Positions 37,528-46,383 of a stretch of 64,000 nucleotides of DNA are shown piece by piece. The stretch spans positions 1 through 64,000 of the forward strand of contig JARHZW010000091.1 of NCBI GenBank assembly GCA_029264685.1. Reading direction: 5' to 3'. Position numbers and translations under genes: made by a program. The notes under the pieces were generated by a model. The model was not told the origin of the DNA and made no database searches. It saw only the letters and a program-made list of their open reading frames with translations. Within the stretch, counting starts at the first letter, position 1. Every line of letters begins with the position of its first letter. The DNA is from Candidatus Limivicinus sp. (GTDB taxonomy: Bacteria; Bacillota; Clostridia; Oscillospirales; Oscillospiraceae).

Positions 37528-38958
37528 TTATGAAAAGTTTTCAAGAAATTTCTCTGTTTTGTTTGTTTTTCCTCTGAAAAGCCTGCCTATAAGCATTACA
37601 ACGGCAAGAAATACAAGGTAGCCTGTCACCTGCCTGAAGCCTTTTCCCACATAGCAGCAGAACACCATGAACAGGCAGCAGAGAATACCCAGTCCCGGCA
37701 TGATAAAGCGCTTAAATACATTAAGGTCCTTAGCCTGCACCATAAGGGAGGCAAACATGGGGATATACATTGCATACAGGTTTACAACGCAGATTTCATC
37801 AGGCTCCCAGCCTATCCACATATTGTTATGAAGGCCGCCCATAAAATCAGGTCCCTTCATCCACAATGTGCAGTTCCATGCGTACCAGAAGCCCCCGAGC
37901 ATAAGGCCTATCAGGCTTGATTTAATAACAAAACCGTTCTGGCTGTCCACTTCCCCGAAAAATTCCGGTCTGGGTCCCTCTCCTCTGGCAGCTACTGCAT
38001 ACATTCCACGGCAGGAGCCCATTACAAAGCCGTTCAAGGTGCCGAGGCAGGAAACAGTCACGAACACATACACCAGAGTTCCCGCAAGCCTGCCGAACAC
38101 CGCCGAGAACACAAGCTCCGGCAGGGATTCTCCCAGCGGCCATGTAGCTATGATGGCCTCAGTGCTTCCCACGGCGCTCATGGAAAACAGGTAAAGGCAG
38201 TAGATAACAGTGCATACAACAGAGCCTGTAATAAGAGCTATAGGCAGGTTTTTCTTTGCGTTTTTCAGTTCACCGTTTATGGAGGTGGCAATTATCCAGC
38301 CCTCATAGGAAAAGGCAAAGGCGGTAATTGCAGACAGCATTCCGGCAATTCCGCCGCCCTGTGAGGCGCCGTTCACTGCGCCTTCGTTTAAAACCGCCTG
38401 AGTAGTTCCGTTGCTCAGTCCCACTGCAGTTCCCACAATGCCCATGAGAAGCAGAGGAATAAGCTTTATAACCGTCATTGAAACCTGCATTTTCCCCGCA
38501 AGTCTGGGGCTGATTGCGTTTAATCCGTAGCTCATTATAAGGTAGCCGGCTCCAAGACCTACGGCTTCGGTGCTTATGGTGCCGTTTGCAAAATCCAGAG
38601 CATTCACTCCGAAAAGGCGCAACGTAAAAACCGCCGCAAAAAAGGCAACTATTGAGGACATGGCGGGATAATACACAGTGGCCATAAACCAGCCCACATA
38701 GTAGGCATAGCCTGAGCCTAAGGCATTTTCCGCATAATCCACCACCCCGTTTACTTTCCCGCATCTGGCCCCCAGCTCCGCAAAAACCAGAGAGCAGATT
38801 ATGCAAATAAGGCCTACGATTGCGGCTACCAGTACAGCCTGAAGCATATTTCCACCGGTAAGGCTCAAAACCTTTCCGCCCTTTACAAAAACACCGGAGC
38901 CTATAACATTTCCGATAACCATGGCAATGGCTGTAATCAGCCCGTATCTTTTTTCCAT
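37528..38958 (-). CDS. APC superfamily amino acid permease
   Basis: YGLITAIAMVIGNVIGSGVFVKGGKVLSLTGGN; 12-TM-like. Confidence 0.9.
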   Translation of the reverse strand: MEKRYGLITAIAMVIGNVIGSGVFVKGGKVLSLTGGNMLQAVLVAAIVGLICIICSLVFAELGARCGKVNGVVDYAENALGSGYAYYVGWFMATVYYPAMSSIVAFFAAVFTLRLFGVNALDFANGTISTEAVGLGAGYLIMSYGLNAISPRLAGKMQVSMTVIKLIPLLLMGIVGTAVGLSNGTTQAVLNEGAVNGASQGGGIAGMLSAITAFAFSYEGWIIATSINGELKNAKKNLPIALITGSVVCTVIYCLYLFSMSAVGSTEAIIATWPLGESLPELVFSAVFGRLAGTLVYVFVTVSCLGTLNGFVMGSCRGMYAVAARGEGPRPEFFGEVDSQNGFVIKSSLIGLMLGGFWYAWNCTLWMKGPDFMGGLHNNMWIGWEPDEICVVNLYAMYIPMFASLMVQAKDLNVFKRFIMPGLGILCCLFMVFCCYVGKGFRQVTGYLVFLAVVMLIGRLFRGKTNKTEKFLENFS

Positions 38959-39084
38959 CAGAAAACCTCATATTTCGATAGTTAAATTCACATAAATCTG
39001 AATTATAGCATTAAATTTATTCAGCTACAAGTGGACTTTACAATATATTCCTTTTTTGACTTTAATTTCTTATTTATAAAGGCT

Positions 39085-39116
39085 CAGGCAGAAAGCCCTT
39101 TCGGACTTTCTGCCTG
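39085..39116 (-). terminator. Terminator
   Basis: CAGGCAGAAAG..CTTTCTGCCTG hairpin. Confidence 0.65.
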
Positions 39117-39145
39117 TAATTTTACTTCTTAATTTATGCTATACC

Positions 39146-40636
39146 TTAATAATATATAGATTCTTCCGCACTGTCATAGCCCATATGCTGATTAAACCGC
39201 TCAACTCCCATTTCTGTGGGAAGAACGCACAAAAGCGTGAACATAACTGCTCCTGTAAAAACTGCCATGCGTACAATCTGCAAGGGTTTAAACTGCTGTA
39301 TTATCACGCAAACAAACACAAAGGCTATCCACAGCAGGAACACGGAAACCAGAACCCGCTTTACTGTAAGGCCGTAAGCAAACATATAAAGTCCCATTTT
39401 AGTCGCCGCAGTTGCCAGCAGCAGTAAGGTGAGCAGCGCCAGCAGAACATTTGCGATCCGAAGCAGTCTGCTGCGGTTTTTATCTCGCCTGCATACTGTG
39501 CGGGCTATCAAAAGCACGCTGAGATTTATGACCGCAATCCTGCAAAGCTCGAAAAATCCGTTCCGTGCGTACTCCGCATAGGAAAATCCTACAGGCCGCA
39601 CACTCCAAAGGGCATAAATCAGGTATTTTATCTGCAGGGCAATGAATATCAGATAAATACCGCACAGAGAAAACAGTACTGTTAAAACCGTGAGTCGTGG
39701 TAAAACTGCCGCTTTCTTGAGCCTCTCTCCCGTGGCTTTCGCATCGAGTATGTCTGCCCGCCTGCCATTTACGCAGCCGTAGGCAAGGCCGTATAGATAG
39801 GAAGCGGTGGGAATAATGAAGAAACATTTAGAAATAAATTGGGCTAAATTGAACTTTTGGAACAAATTGTCAACCCATAATCTAAAGTCCATAAGCTTAT
39901 GTGAAAACAGCGCTGAAAAGCCTTCATCAGCTTTAAATAAAAGCGGAAGAACCATTGCAAGACACAAAATGCTGAGAGCAATTCCGACTAAAAGTGCTAT
40001 AAAACGGTGACCTCTTCGTTTCTTTTCGTTTTTAGAAAACAGTCCCTTCCACTTGTGGCTTATCCACTGGCACAAAATCACGATCAGGCGGCAAAAATTA
40101 CCAAAGGGCAGAATAAGCATGGCATTTATAAGGTCAAAGATTATCCAGTTTGAGGTTTTTCCCCTGTGTATAAGCCGTCCTGAAGCACTGAGCGCCCAAT
40201 AACAGGCCACTATATGCAGAGCGAAAATGTGGAAATTTGCAATAAGGCCATAACTGTACATAATATCAGAATTTGCTCTATATGGAAACAGAGTGGCAAG
40301 TCCCAGCACCAAAGTTATGCCCATCCAGAAGAAACTCTCTTTTTTCGGCCGTCTCCCGCTGAGTAGATTATAAGACAGCACAGCCCCTGTAAACAGCAGG
40401 GTAAAAAGAGCGTATTTAAAGGAGTAATCGTTTATTGAGAAATGCCGCTGAAAATCCCAATAGCACCATGCAAGAACTAAAAATATCAGCGCAAAGGCCC
40501 CGTCTACGGCAGTCGGGCGGATTTCGTCTGATTTTTTTTCAATATACAAATCGCTTTTTTCAGGTGTTTTTTCAAAAATGGGTGCAGTCATACCGGGTGG
40601 GCAGGAGCTGACCACCTTAGACTTTTCATTATTCAT
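39146..40636 (-). CDS. DUF4173/DUF4153-like membrane protein
   Basis: ALQIKYLIYALWSVRPVGFSYAEYARNGFFELCRIAVINL. Confidence 0.78.
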   Translation of the reverse strand: MNNEKSKVVSSCPPGMTAPIFEKTPEKSDLYIEKKSDEIRPTAVDGAFALIFLVLAWCYWDFQRHFSINDYSFKYALFTLLFTGAVLSYNLLSGRRPKKESFFWMGITLVLGLATLFPYRANSDIMYSYGLIANFHIFALHIVACYWALSASGRLIHRGKTSNWIIFDLINAMLILPFGNFCRLIVILCQWISHKWKGLFSKNEKKRRGHRFIALLVGIALSILCLAMVLPLLFKADEGFSALFSHKLMDFRLWVDNLFQKFNLAQFISKCFFIIPTASYLYGLAYGCVNGRRADILDAKATGERLKKAAVLPRLTVLTVLFSLCGIYLIFIALQIKYLIYALWSVRPVGFSYAEYARNGFFELCRIAVINLSVLLIARTVCRRDKNRSRLLRIANVLLALLTLLLLATAATKMGLYMFAYGLTVKRVLVSVFLLWIAFVFVCVIIQQFKPLQIVRMAVFTGAVMFTLLCVLPTEMGVERFNQHMGYDSAEESIYY

Positions 40637-40639
40637 TTT

Positions 40640-40846
40640 TTAATCCTCCGTATAGTCTAAAATATCCGCAGGCTTACAGTCCAAAGCTTTGCACAGAGCT
40701 TCAAGAGTTGAAAAGCGAATGGCTTTAGCTTTGTTATTTTTTAAAATTGAGAGATTGGCAGGGGTTATCCCCACCTTTTCCGCCAGCTCTCCGGCACTGA
40801 TTTTCCGCCGTGCCATCATAACATCAATATTAACTACAATAGGCAT
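40640..40846 (-). CDS. YozG-like helix-turn-helix regulator
   Basis: MPIVVNIDVMMARRKISAGELAEKVGITPANLSILKNNKAKAIRFSTLEALCKALDCKPADILDY. Confidence 0.9.
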   Translation of the reverse strand: MPIVVNIDVMMARRKISAGELAEKVGITPANLSILKNNKAKAIRFSTLEALCKALDCKPADILDYTED

Positions 40847-40862
40847 AATGACAGCACCTTTC

Positions 40863-41312
40863 TTAAATTGTGTAATCGTTTTCGTCTTTAAGCAGGACGG
40901 CCTGGGCAAACACATTTTTCACGACTCTTAAAATAAGCCCTATAAAGGCCGCCGCCACGCTTATGACTATAAACAAGGGGTAATAAAAAGTGCTGACAAG
41001 GCAGATGAGACCGGCTGCTATGCAGTACCATGACAGCCGCCTCAGAACGGACACATTTTCTTCTACAAAAACATTTCCGCTGCTGATATTTTTTAGCAGC
41101 TTTCTTAAATCCCACAGGGCAAGCCCCGCAGGCACGGCGCCTGTATACACGGTTGCCAGAAAATATCCCGGTTGTTTTTCAGAGTTTGATCCGAAAGAAA
41201 TAATCCATTTAAAAATAGCAGGTGCAAAGACACATATAAGCACAAACAATACCATAAAAATATATATGCAGCATTTAGTCAGTCTCACGCTTTTATCCCG
41301 ATTCCAGTTCAT
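40863..41312 (-). CDS. DUF2975 membrane protein
   Basis: Four-TM protein beginning MNWNRDKSVRLTKCC, adjacent to YozG-like HTH. Confidence 0.82.
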   Translation of the reverse strand: MNWNRDKSVRLTKCCIYIFMVLFVLICVFAPAIFKWIISFGSNSEKQPGYFLATVYTGAVPAGLALWDLRKLLKNISSGNVFVEENVSVLRRLSWYCIAAGLICLVSTFYYPLFIVISVAAAFIGLILRVVKNVFAQAVLLKDENDYTI

Positions 41313-41428
41313 GGTTACGGCCTCCCTTATTGAAGTTGAGTTAAGTATAGCACTGCTTTTCTCGTTTTTCAAGATTTTTTTATTGTTTATCAATAAGTAT
41401 TTATTGTTTTATACTATAAAACAATAAA

Positions 41429-41458
41429 AAAAGAGCTGCCTAAAGGCAGCTCTTCGGC
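41429..41458. terminator. Terminator
   Basis: AAAAGAGCTGCC-TAAA-GGCAGCTCTT. Confidence 0.75.
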
Positions 41459-41460
41459 TT

Positions 41461-42018
41461 TTAACAGGTAGGGTCGGGCTGGGGAAAAAGCTGGTCAAAC
41501 AGCCAGCTGGTCATATTCAGGATATAACGGCAGTCCCTATGGACATCGGCAATATTTTTCAGATAGCGGCGGTGTGCATTGCGGAAGATGCTGTTTATAT
41601 CCGTTCCGTGCAACTGCTGGGAACGCTTTTCCTCTCTAAGGCAGTTAATAAACTGCTCCTGCAGCTGATTTTCATAAGCTCTGTGAGCCACAATAGAGTC
41701 TGTAAAGCAGTTATTGTGTGCATAGGTAAAGGCGTCCGAGGTGTAATGGATAAGCTTTCCCATGCAGTAGTAATTCCATATGTTCCAGCTGTCCTTGGAT
41801 TTAAGCTTGTTTATATGCCGCTCGATCCATCGGTCTGCATTCTGGTAATTGTGACCGAAAAACCAGCGGGAGCGAATTGAACCTTTAAGGTATGATAAGA
41901 AATTGCGGTCAGGTTCAACGCAGCCTATCAAAAATGCCCGTCTGTGGCTGGGCTTGGGCAGGTGATTCAGCTGATCTATAAGATAATGACCCAAAAGGCG
42001 GTGGCTTTCCTGCTTCAT
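41461..42018 (-). CDS. Zinc-dependent phospholipase C-like protein
   Basis: HRLLGHYLIDQL, LIGCVEPDRNF, FFGHNYQNADRWIERHI, YYCMGKLIHYTSDAFTYAHN. Confidence 0.78.
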   Translation of the reverse strand: MKQESHRLLGHYLIDQLNHLPKPSHRRAFLIGCVEPDRNFLSYLKGSIRSRWFFGHNYQNADRWIERHINKLKSKDSWNIWNYYCMGKLIHYTSDAFTYAHNNCFTDSIVAHRAYENQLQEQFINCLREEKRSQQLHGTDINSIFRNAHRRYLKNIADVHRDCRYILNMTSWLFDQLFPQPDPTC

Positions 42019-42183
42019 TGATTAACCTCCGTAATTTAGTTATCGGCTTTGGCCGATCGTCGCTTATCTTACCACACTTGAAGAAGAAATATGTTAACAA
42101 ACCCGAAAAAACAACAACAATTTTTTGTTTTTTTAGCAGGCAAATTTTAGTTATAATAACAGCTTTTCTCTTTCAGAACGCAA

Positions 42184-42230
42184 AAATTCAGCCGGTACGA
42201 AAAAGCTGCCATATCGTACCGGCGTTTATA
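42184..42230 (-). terminator. Terminator of CNNM/CorC gene
   Basis: GCCGGTACGA..TCGTACCGGC stem. Confidence 0.65.
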
Positions 42231-42232
42231 TT

Positions 42233-43477
42233 TTAGATTGACTCGTTTAATTCTGTTGTGACTTCTACAGAAACATACAAAATTCTGTGGTCGTTTGTTT
42301 TGGTAATGGTAAAGCTTAGATTTTCAAAGCGGAAGCTGTCACCCTCAGCGGGGATACGGCCCATATACTCCATTATCCAGCCTGCCAGTGAAGTACAGTC
42401 AGACTCGATTTTCAGATTGAAAGCTTCGCAGAAATCGTCAAGGCTTATTCCGCAGTACACGGTATAGCTGTTTTCTCCCGTCTGCTGCACCGGTTCTTCC
42501 ACCTCGTCGTGCTCATCCCATATATCTCCAACAAGCTCCTCCAGAATATCCTCCATTGTCACGATACCGGCTACGCCGCCGAACTCATCTATAACAATGG
42601 CAATATGGGATTTTCCGGAACGCATTTTCTGAAGCAGAGCATCGATTTTTTCAGTCTGGTGAACAAAAACCGGCTGCGACATTATCTTGCTTACAGGCTC
42701 GGAGGTTATGCCTGCACCCACATAGAAATCCTTCTGGTGAAGTATTCCCACAATTTTGTCAATTGTTCCGTCATAAACCAGCAGGCGTGAAAAATGAGAT
42801 TCTTCAAACTTCCCTGCAATCTCCTCTTTTGAAGCTCCAAGCTCAATGCCCTCCAGATCCACTCTGTGGGTCAGTATGTCCTGAGCCTCCAGGTCTCCGA
42901 ATTCCACCGCATTTCTGAGAAGCTTACCCTCGCTCTCATCAATTGCGCCTTCCTCCTGCACCTCATTTAACAGCAGTATAAGCTCCTCCTGAGACATTTT
43001 GCTGTTTTCATTTACACGGAAAAGCTTGCCTATAAGCTTCTTCCAGTTTTCAAAAATGAAGTTCAGCGGCATCAGTATCCATATAAGGACACGAATCATA
43101 GGTGCTGAGAACATGGCAAATTTTTCCGGATGATCCTTTGCAATGCTTTTAGGGGTGATTTCACCGAAAATCAGCACCACAATCGTAACAACCACGGTGG
43201 ACAGCGGTGCACCCACCTCCTGGCCCAGCATATTCACAAAAAGCAGAGTGCCTATTGAGGCAACTGCTATATTAACAATATTGTTACCGATAAGAATGGT
43301 TGAAATCAGGCGATCATAGTTTTCTGAAAGCTTTAGTGTCAGTACGGCTTTCTTGTTTCCGTTTTCCGCCAAAGCCTTTATACGGGTTCTGTTTAAAGAC
43401 GAAAATGCAGTCTCGGTTGCCGAGAAATAGGCAGACATAATAATACATGCAGCCATAGCGATGATACTGTTTATCAT
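42233..43477 (-). CDS. CNNM/CorC (HlyC/CorC) family transporter with CBS pair
   Basis: DUF21 TM domain; IVIDEFGGVAGIVTMEDILEELVGDIWDEHDE; LSKL-type C-terminal CorC_HlyC domain. Confidence 0.93.
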   Translation of the reverse strand: MINSIIAMAACIIMSAYFSATETAFSSLNRTRIKALAENGNKKAVLTLKLSENYDRLISTILIGNNIVNIAVASIGTLLFVNMLGQEVGAPLSTVVVTIVVLIFGEITPKSIAKDHPEKFAMFSAPMIRVLIWILMPLNFIFENWKKLIGKLFRVNENSKMSQEELILLLNEVQEEGAIDESEGKLLRNAVEFGDLEAQDILTHRVDLEGIELGASKEEIAGKFEESHFSRLLVYDGTIDKIVGILHQKDFYVGAGITSEPVSKIMSQPVFVHQTEKIDALLQKMRSGKSHIAIVIDEFGGVAGIVTMEDILEELVGDIWDEHDEVEEPVQQTGENSYTVYCGISLDDFCEAFNLKIESDCTSLAGWIMEYMGRIPAEGDSFRFENLSFTITKTNDHRILYVSVEVTTELNESI

Positions 43478-43690
43478 GATATAAACTCCTTATAATATAG
43501 AATGGTTTGTGTTTCAGGTATAAAAAAAGCATACTTATTCCCTGAAAACGGGCGCAAGTATGTCGTACACTAACCAGACTATATAATTAGGGCTGCAATC
43601 GTCACTACCGGGGCCGTCCATTAAAAATATCACCTTCCTTATGCTTTAGATTTTTCTCATTTTATCTAAAATTTTATTCTATGTCAAGAT
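43478..43690 (-). promoter_or_regulatory. CNNM gene leader with promoter and internal Rho-independent terminator (attenuator candidate)
   Basis: Minus-strand TTGACA (43687-43682), 17-nt spacer, TAAAAT (43664-43659); CATACTTGCGCCCGTTTTCAGGGAATAAGTATGCTTTTTTT (43562-43522) before RBS AAGGAG. Confidence 0.6.
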
Positions 43691-43857
43691 AGCGTTATTT
43701 CATGTCCCAAAGTAAGAATTTACTTTTTTCACGGTTTTACAGCAATTATCGGCACAAATCAGCCATTTTTTGCAAGTAAAGTATCTACAAAAAGCCAAAG
43801 CAGCTATATATTAAGCTTCTGTAAACAATTTCTGCTTTCACTGCATAGCCATCCAAT

Positions 43858-43980
43858 AAAGTTCAATTTCGCTTTGAACTTTTTGTTATTTGGAAATTTT
43901 CTTCATTTTTCTATTGAACTTTCCGCTTAAAGTGATATAATTCCATTCATGTTGAACTATCGGCGTGATAATTGAACTTT
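43858..43980. promoter_or_regulatory. Cluster of TTGAACTTT boxes upstream of HTH-aminotransferase gene
   Basis: AAAGTTCAA (43858-43866) inverted with TTGAACTTT (43874-43882); direct TTGAACTTT 43914-43922, TTGAACTAT 43952-43960, TTGAACTTT 43972-43980. Confidence 0.7.
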
Positions 43981-43994
43981 TGGAGGAGCACAGT

Positions 43995-45494
43995 ATGTTA
44001 AACGAAACTTTCGCCATGCGGCTGAAGCTTGCCATGGATAAAGAGGGGAAAAAACAGGTCAGTCTTATAAATGAAGCCGCAGAGCAGGGGGTAAAATTAG
44101 GCAAAAGCCAGATTAGCCAGTATGTAAGCGGAAAAACCCTTCCCAGAGCCGATATACTCGCTTTTCTTGCGGCGGCGTTAAGCGTTGACCAAAACTGGCT
44201 TCTGGGCGCAGACGACGGCAGTGACACTGAACAAATAGATATAAATTCTGTAAAAACTGATAATTCGGGAGGAAGCCAAATGAAAACCATAAAAAAATCA
44301 TCTAAGCTTGACAATGTTTTATATGATGTAAGAGGGCCCGTTGTTGACGAGGCAAACAGGATGGAAGAGGCCGGAACGGAAATCCTTAAACTGAACATAG
44401 GCAATCCCGCTCCCTTCGGGTTCAGAGCTCCGGACGAAGTCATTTATGACATGAGCAGACAGCTTAAAGAATGCGAGGGCTACTCTCCTGCTCAGGGTCT
44501 GTTTTCGGCAAGAAAAGCCATAATGCAGTATGCACAGCTTAAACATATCCCCAATTTATCAATGGATGATATTTTTACCGGAAACGGAGTCAGCGAGCTT
44601 ATAAATCTGTCCCTGTCCGCACTTCTTGATAACGGAGACGAAATTCTGATTCCCTCTCCGGACTATCCGCTGTGGACTGCCTGTGCCACCCTTGCAGGCG
44701 GAAAGGCCGTTCATTATATCTGTGATGAGCAGTCAAACTGGTATCCTGATATGGCAGACATAGAGAAGAAGATCACCGACAGGACAAAGGCCATCGTTAT
44801 CATAAACCCCAATAACCCCACAGGCGTTCTCTATCCCAAAGAGGTTTTGCAGCAGATCGTGGACATAGCCAGAAGACACCAGCTTATAATCTTCTCTGAC
44901 GAGATTTACGACAGACTGGTAATGGACGGTCTGGAACATATTTCCATTGCCTCTCTTGCTCCCGACCTGTTCTGCGTCACATTCAGCGGACTTTCCAAGT
45001 CCCACATGGTTGCAGGCTTCAGAGTGGGCTGGATGATACTGAGCGGAAACAAGAACATGGCTCAGGATTATATAAGCGGCATTAAAATGCTCTCAAACAT
45101 GAGGCTTTGCTCCAATGTGCCTGCCCAGTCCATAATCCAGACTGCTCTGGGCGGTCATCAGAGCGTTGAAAACTACATTGTTCCCGGAGGACGGCTGTAC
45201 GAGCAGAGAAATTATATATATGAAGCTCTCACAGACATTCCCGGCATAAGTGCCGTTAAGCCTCAGGCCGCATTTTATATGTTCCCAAAGATAGATGTTA
45301 AAAAATTCAACATCACCAATGACGAAAAATTTGCCCTTGACCTTTTGCGGGATAAGAAGATCCTGCTTGTTCACGGCGGCGGATTCAACTGGGCCAAACC
45401 TGACCACTTCCGCATAGTTTACCTGCCACGCATGGAAGTGCTGAAAGAAGCCGCTGAAAAAATCGGGGATTTTCTCAGTTACTATCACCAGTAA
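43995..45494 (+). CDS. HTH (XRE-like)-class I aminotransferase fusion protein (alanine aminotransferase-like)
   Basis: N-terminal MLNETFAMRLKLAMDKEGKKQVSLINEAAEQGVKLGKSQISQYVSGKTLPRADILAFLAAALSVDQNWLLG; aminotransferase NPNNPTGVLYP, FSDEIYDRLVMDG, FSGLSKSHMVAGFRVGWM. Confidence 0.92.
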   Translation: MLNETFAMRLKLAMDKEGKKQVSLINEAAEQGVKLGKSQISQYVSGKTLPRADILAFLAAALSVDQNWLLGADDGSDTEQIDINSVKTDNSGGSQMKTIKKSSKLDNVLYDVRGPVVDEANRMEEAGTEILKLNIGNPAPFGFRAPDEVIYDMSRQLKECEGYSPAQGLFSARKAIMQYAQLKHIPNLSMDDIFTGNGVSELINLSLSALLDNGDEILIPSPDYPLWTACATLAGGKAVHYICDEQSNWYPDMADIEKKITDRTKAIVIINPNNPTGVLYPKEVLQQIVDIARRHQLIIFSDEIYDRLVMDGLEHISIASLAPDLFCVTFSGLSKSHMVAGFRVGWMILSGNKNMAQDYISGIKMLSNMRLCSNVPAQSIIQTALGGHQSVENYIVPGGRLYEQRNYIYEALTDIPGISAVKPQAAFYMFPKIDVKKFNITNDEKFALDLLRDKKILLVHGGGFNWAKPDHFRIVYLPRMEVLKEAAEKIGDFLSYYHQ

Positions 45495-45638
45495 TGTGCA
45501 GTTTTGCATCAGGCTGGCTTAAATTCTAAAAATTTACAAACTAAGCATAGATATTACTGCTCAAAATGTTGTAGTATATAATACAAGCAGACAGTAAGCC
45601 TTCTGCTTAAAATTTTTGCTAACATGGACGGAGCTAAA

Positions 45639-46343
45639 ATGTATATTGATTGGACATATGTGGTTTTAATTCTTCCGGCGGTTTTGCTGTCTCTCTGGGC
45701 AAGCCGGCGAGTGGACAGCACTTTCAGAAAGTATCAGCAGCAGTATAATTACCGAGGTATGACCGGCGCTCAGGCCGCCAGATATGTTCTGGATCGCAAC
45801 GGCCTTTCATCTATCCGTATCGAGCACATCTCCGGCAATCTTACCGACCATTTCGACCCTAAGGACAACGTTATCCGCCTCTCTGACGGAGTTTATAACA
45901 GCAGCTCGTCTGCGGCTGTCGGTGTTGCCTGCCACGAAGCAGGCCACGCCATTCAGCACAGCGTAAACTATCTGCCTATCAGGATCCGTACAGCCATAAT
46001 ACCCATCACAAACTTCGGTTCAAAGCTGGCAATGCCGCTTATCCTTATAGGTCTGCTGCTCAGTTCCTTCAGCCCTGTTTTCTCATGGTTTACCGATGCG
46101 GGAATAATCTGCTTCGGACTTTGCACTCTCTTCCAGCTTGTGACCCTTCCCACGGAATTTGACGCCAGCAGGCGGGCAATTCAGTGTATTGAGTCCGGAA
46201 ATCTTCTGAGCGGTGAGGAGCTGGCAGGCGCAAAAAAGGTTCTCAGCGCTGCCGCTCTTACCTATGTTGCGGCCCTTGCGGTCTCTCTTGCACAGCTTCT
46301 GCGCTTTATAATCCTCTTTGGCAACCGCCGGGATGATAACTGA
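45639..46343 (+). CDS. Zinc metallopeptidase, membrane-associated (Zn_peptidase_2 type)
   Basis: YRGMTGAQAARYVLDRNGL, AVGVACHEAGHAIQHSVNY. Confidence 0.92.
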   Translation: MYIDWTYVVLILPAVLLSLWASRRVDSTFRKYQQQYNYRGMTGAQAARYVLDRNGLSSIRIEHISGNLTDHFDPKDNVIRLSDGVYNSSSSAAVGVACHEAGHAIQHSVNYLPIRIRTAIIPITNFGSKLAMPLILIGLLLSSFSPVFSWFTDAGIICFGLCTLFQLVTLPTEFDASRRAIQCIESGNLLSGEELAGAKKVLSAAALTYVAALAVSLAQLLRFIILFGNRRDDN

Positions 46344-46344
46344 T

Positions 46345-46379
46345 AAAAAACTGCCGAATGTAAACATTCGGCAGTTTTT
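46345..46379. terminator. Bidirectional terminator
   Basis: AAAAAACTGCCGAATGTAAACATTCGGCAGTTTTT. Confidence 0.85.
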
Positions 46380-46383
46380 ATTT

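Noticed and set aside
39807-41880. Small plus-strand ORFs (39807, 40689, 40990, 41539)
   Set aside because: All antisense to the DUF4173, YozG-like, DUF2975 and phospholipase C-like genes.
43621-43652. M-box riboswitch match (GGUGAUAUUUUUAAUG resembles M-box GGUGAUUUUUAAUG)
   Set aside because: Motif lies at the 5' end of the leader rather than its usual internal 3' position, and the other M-box conserved segments are not visible; left as unassigned leader.
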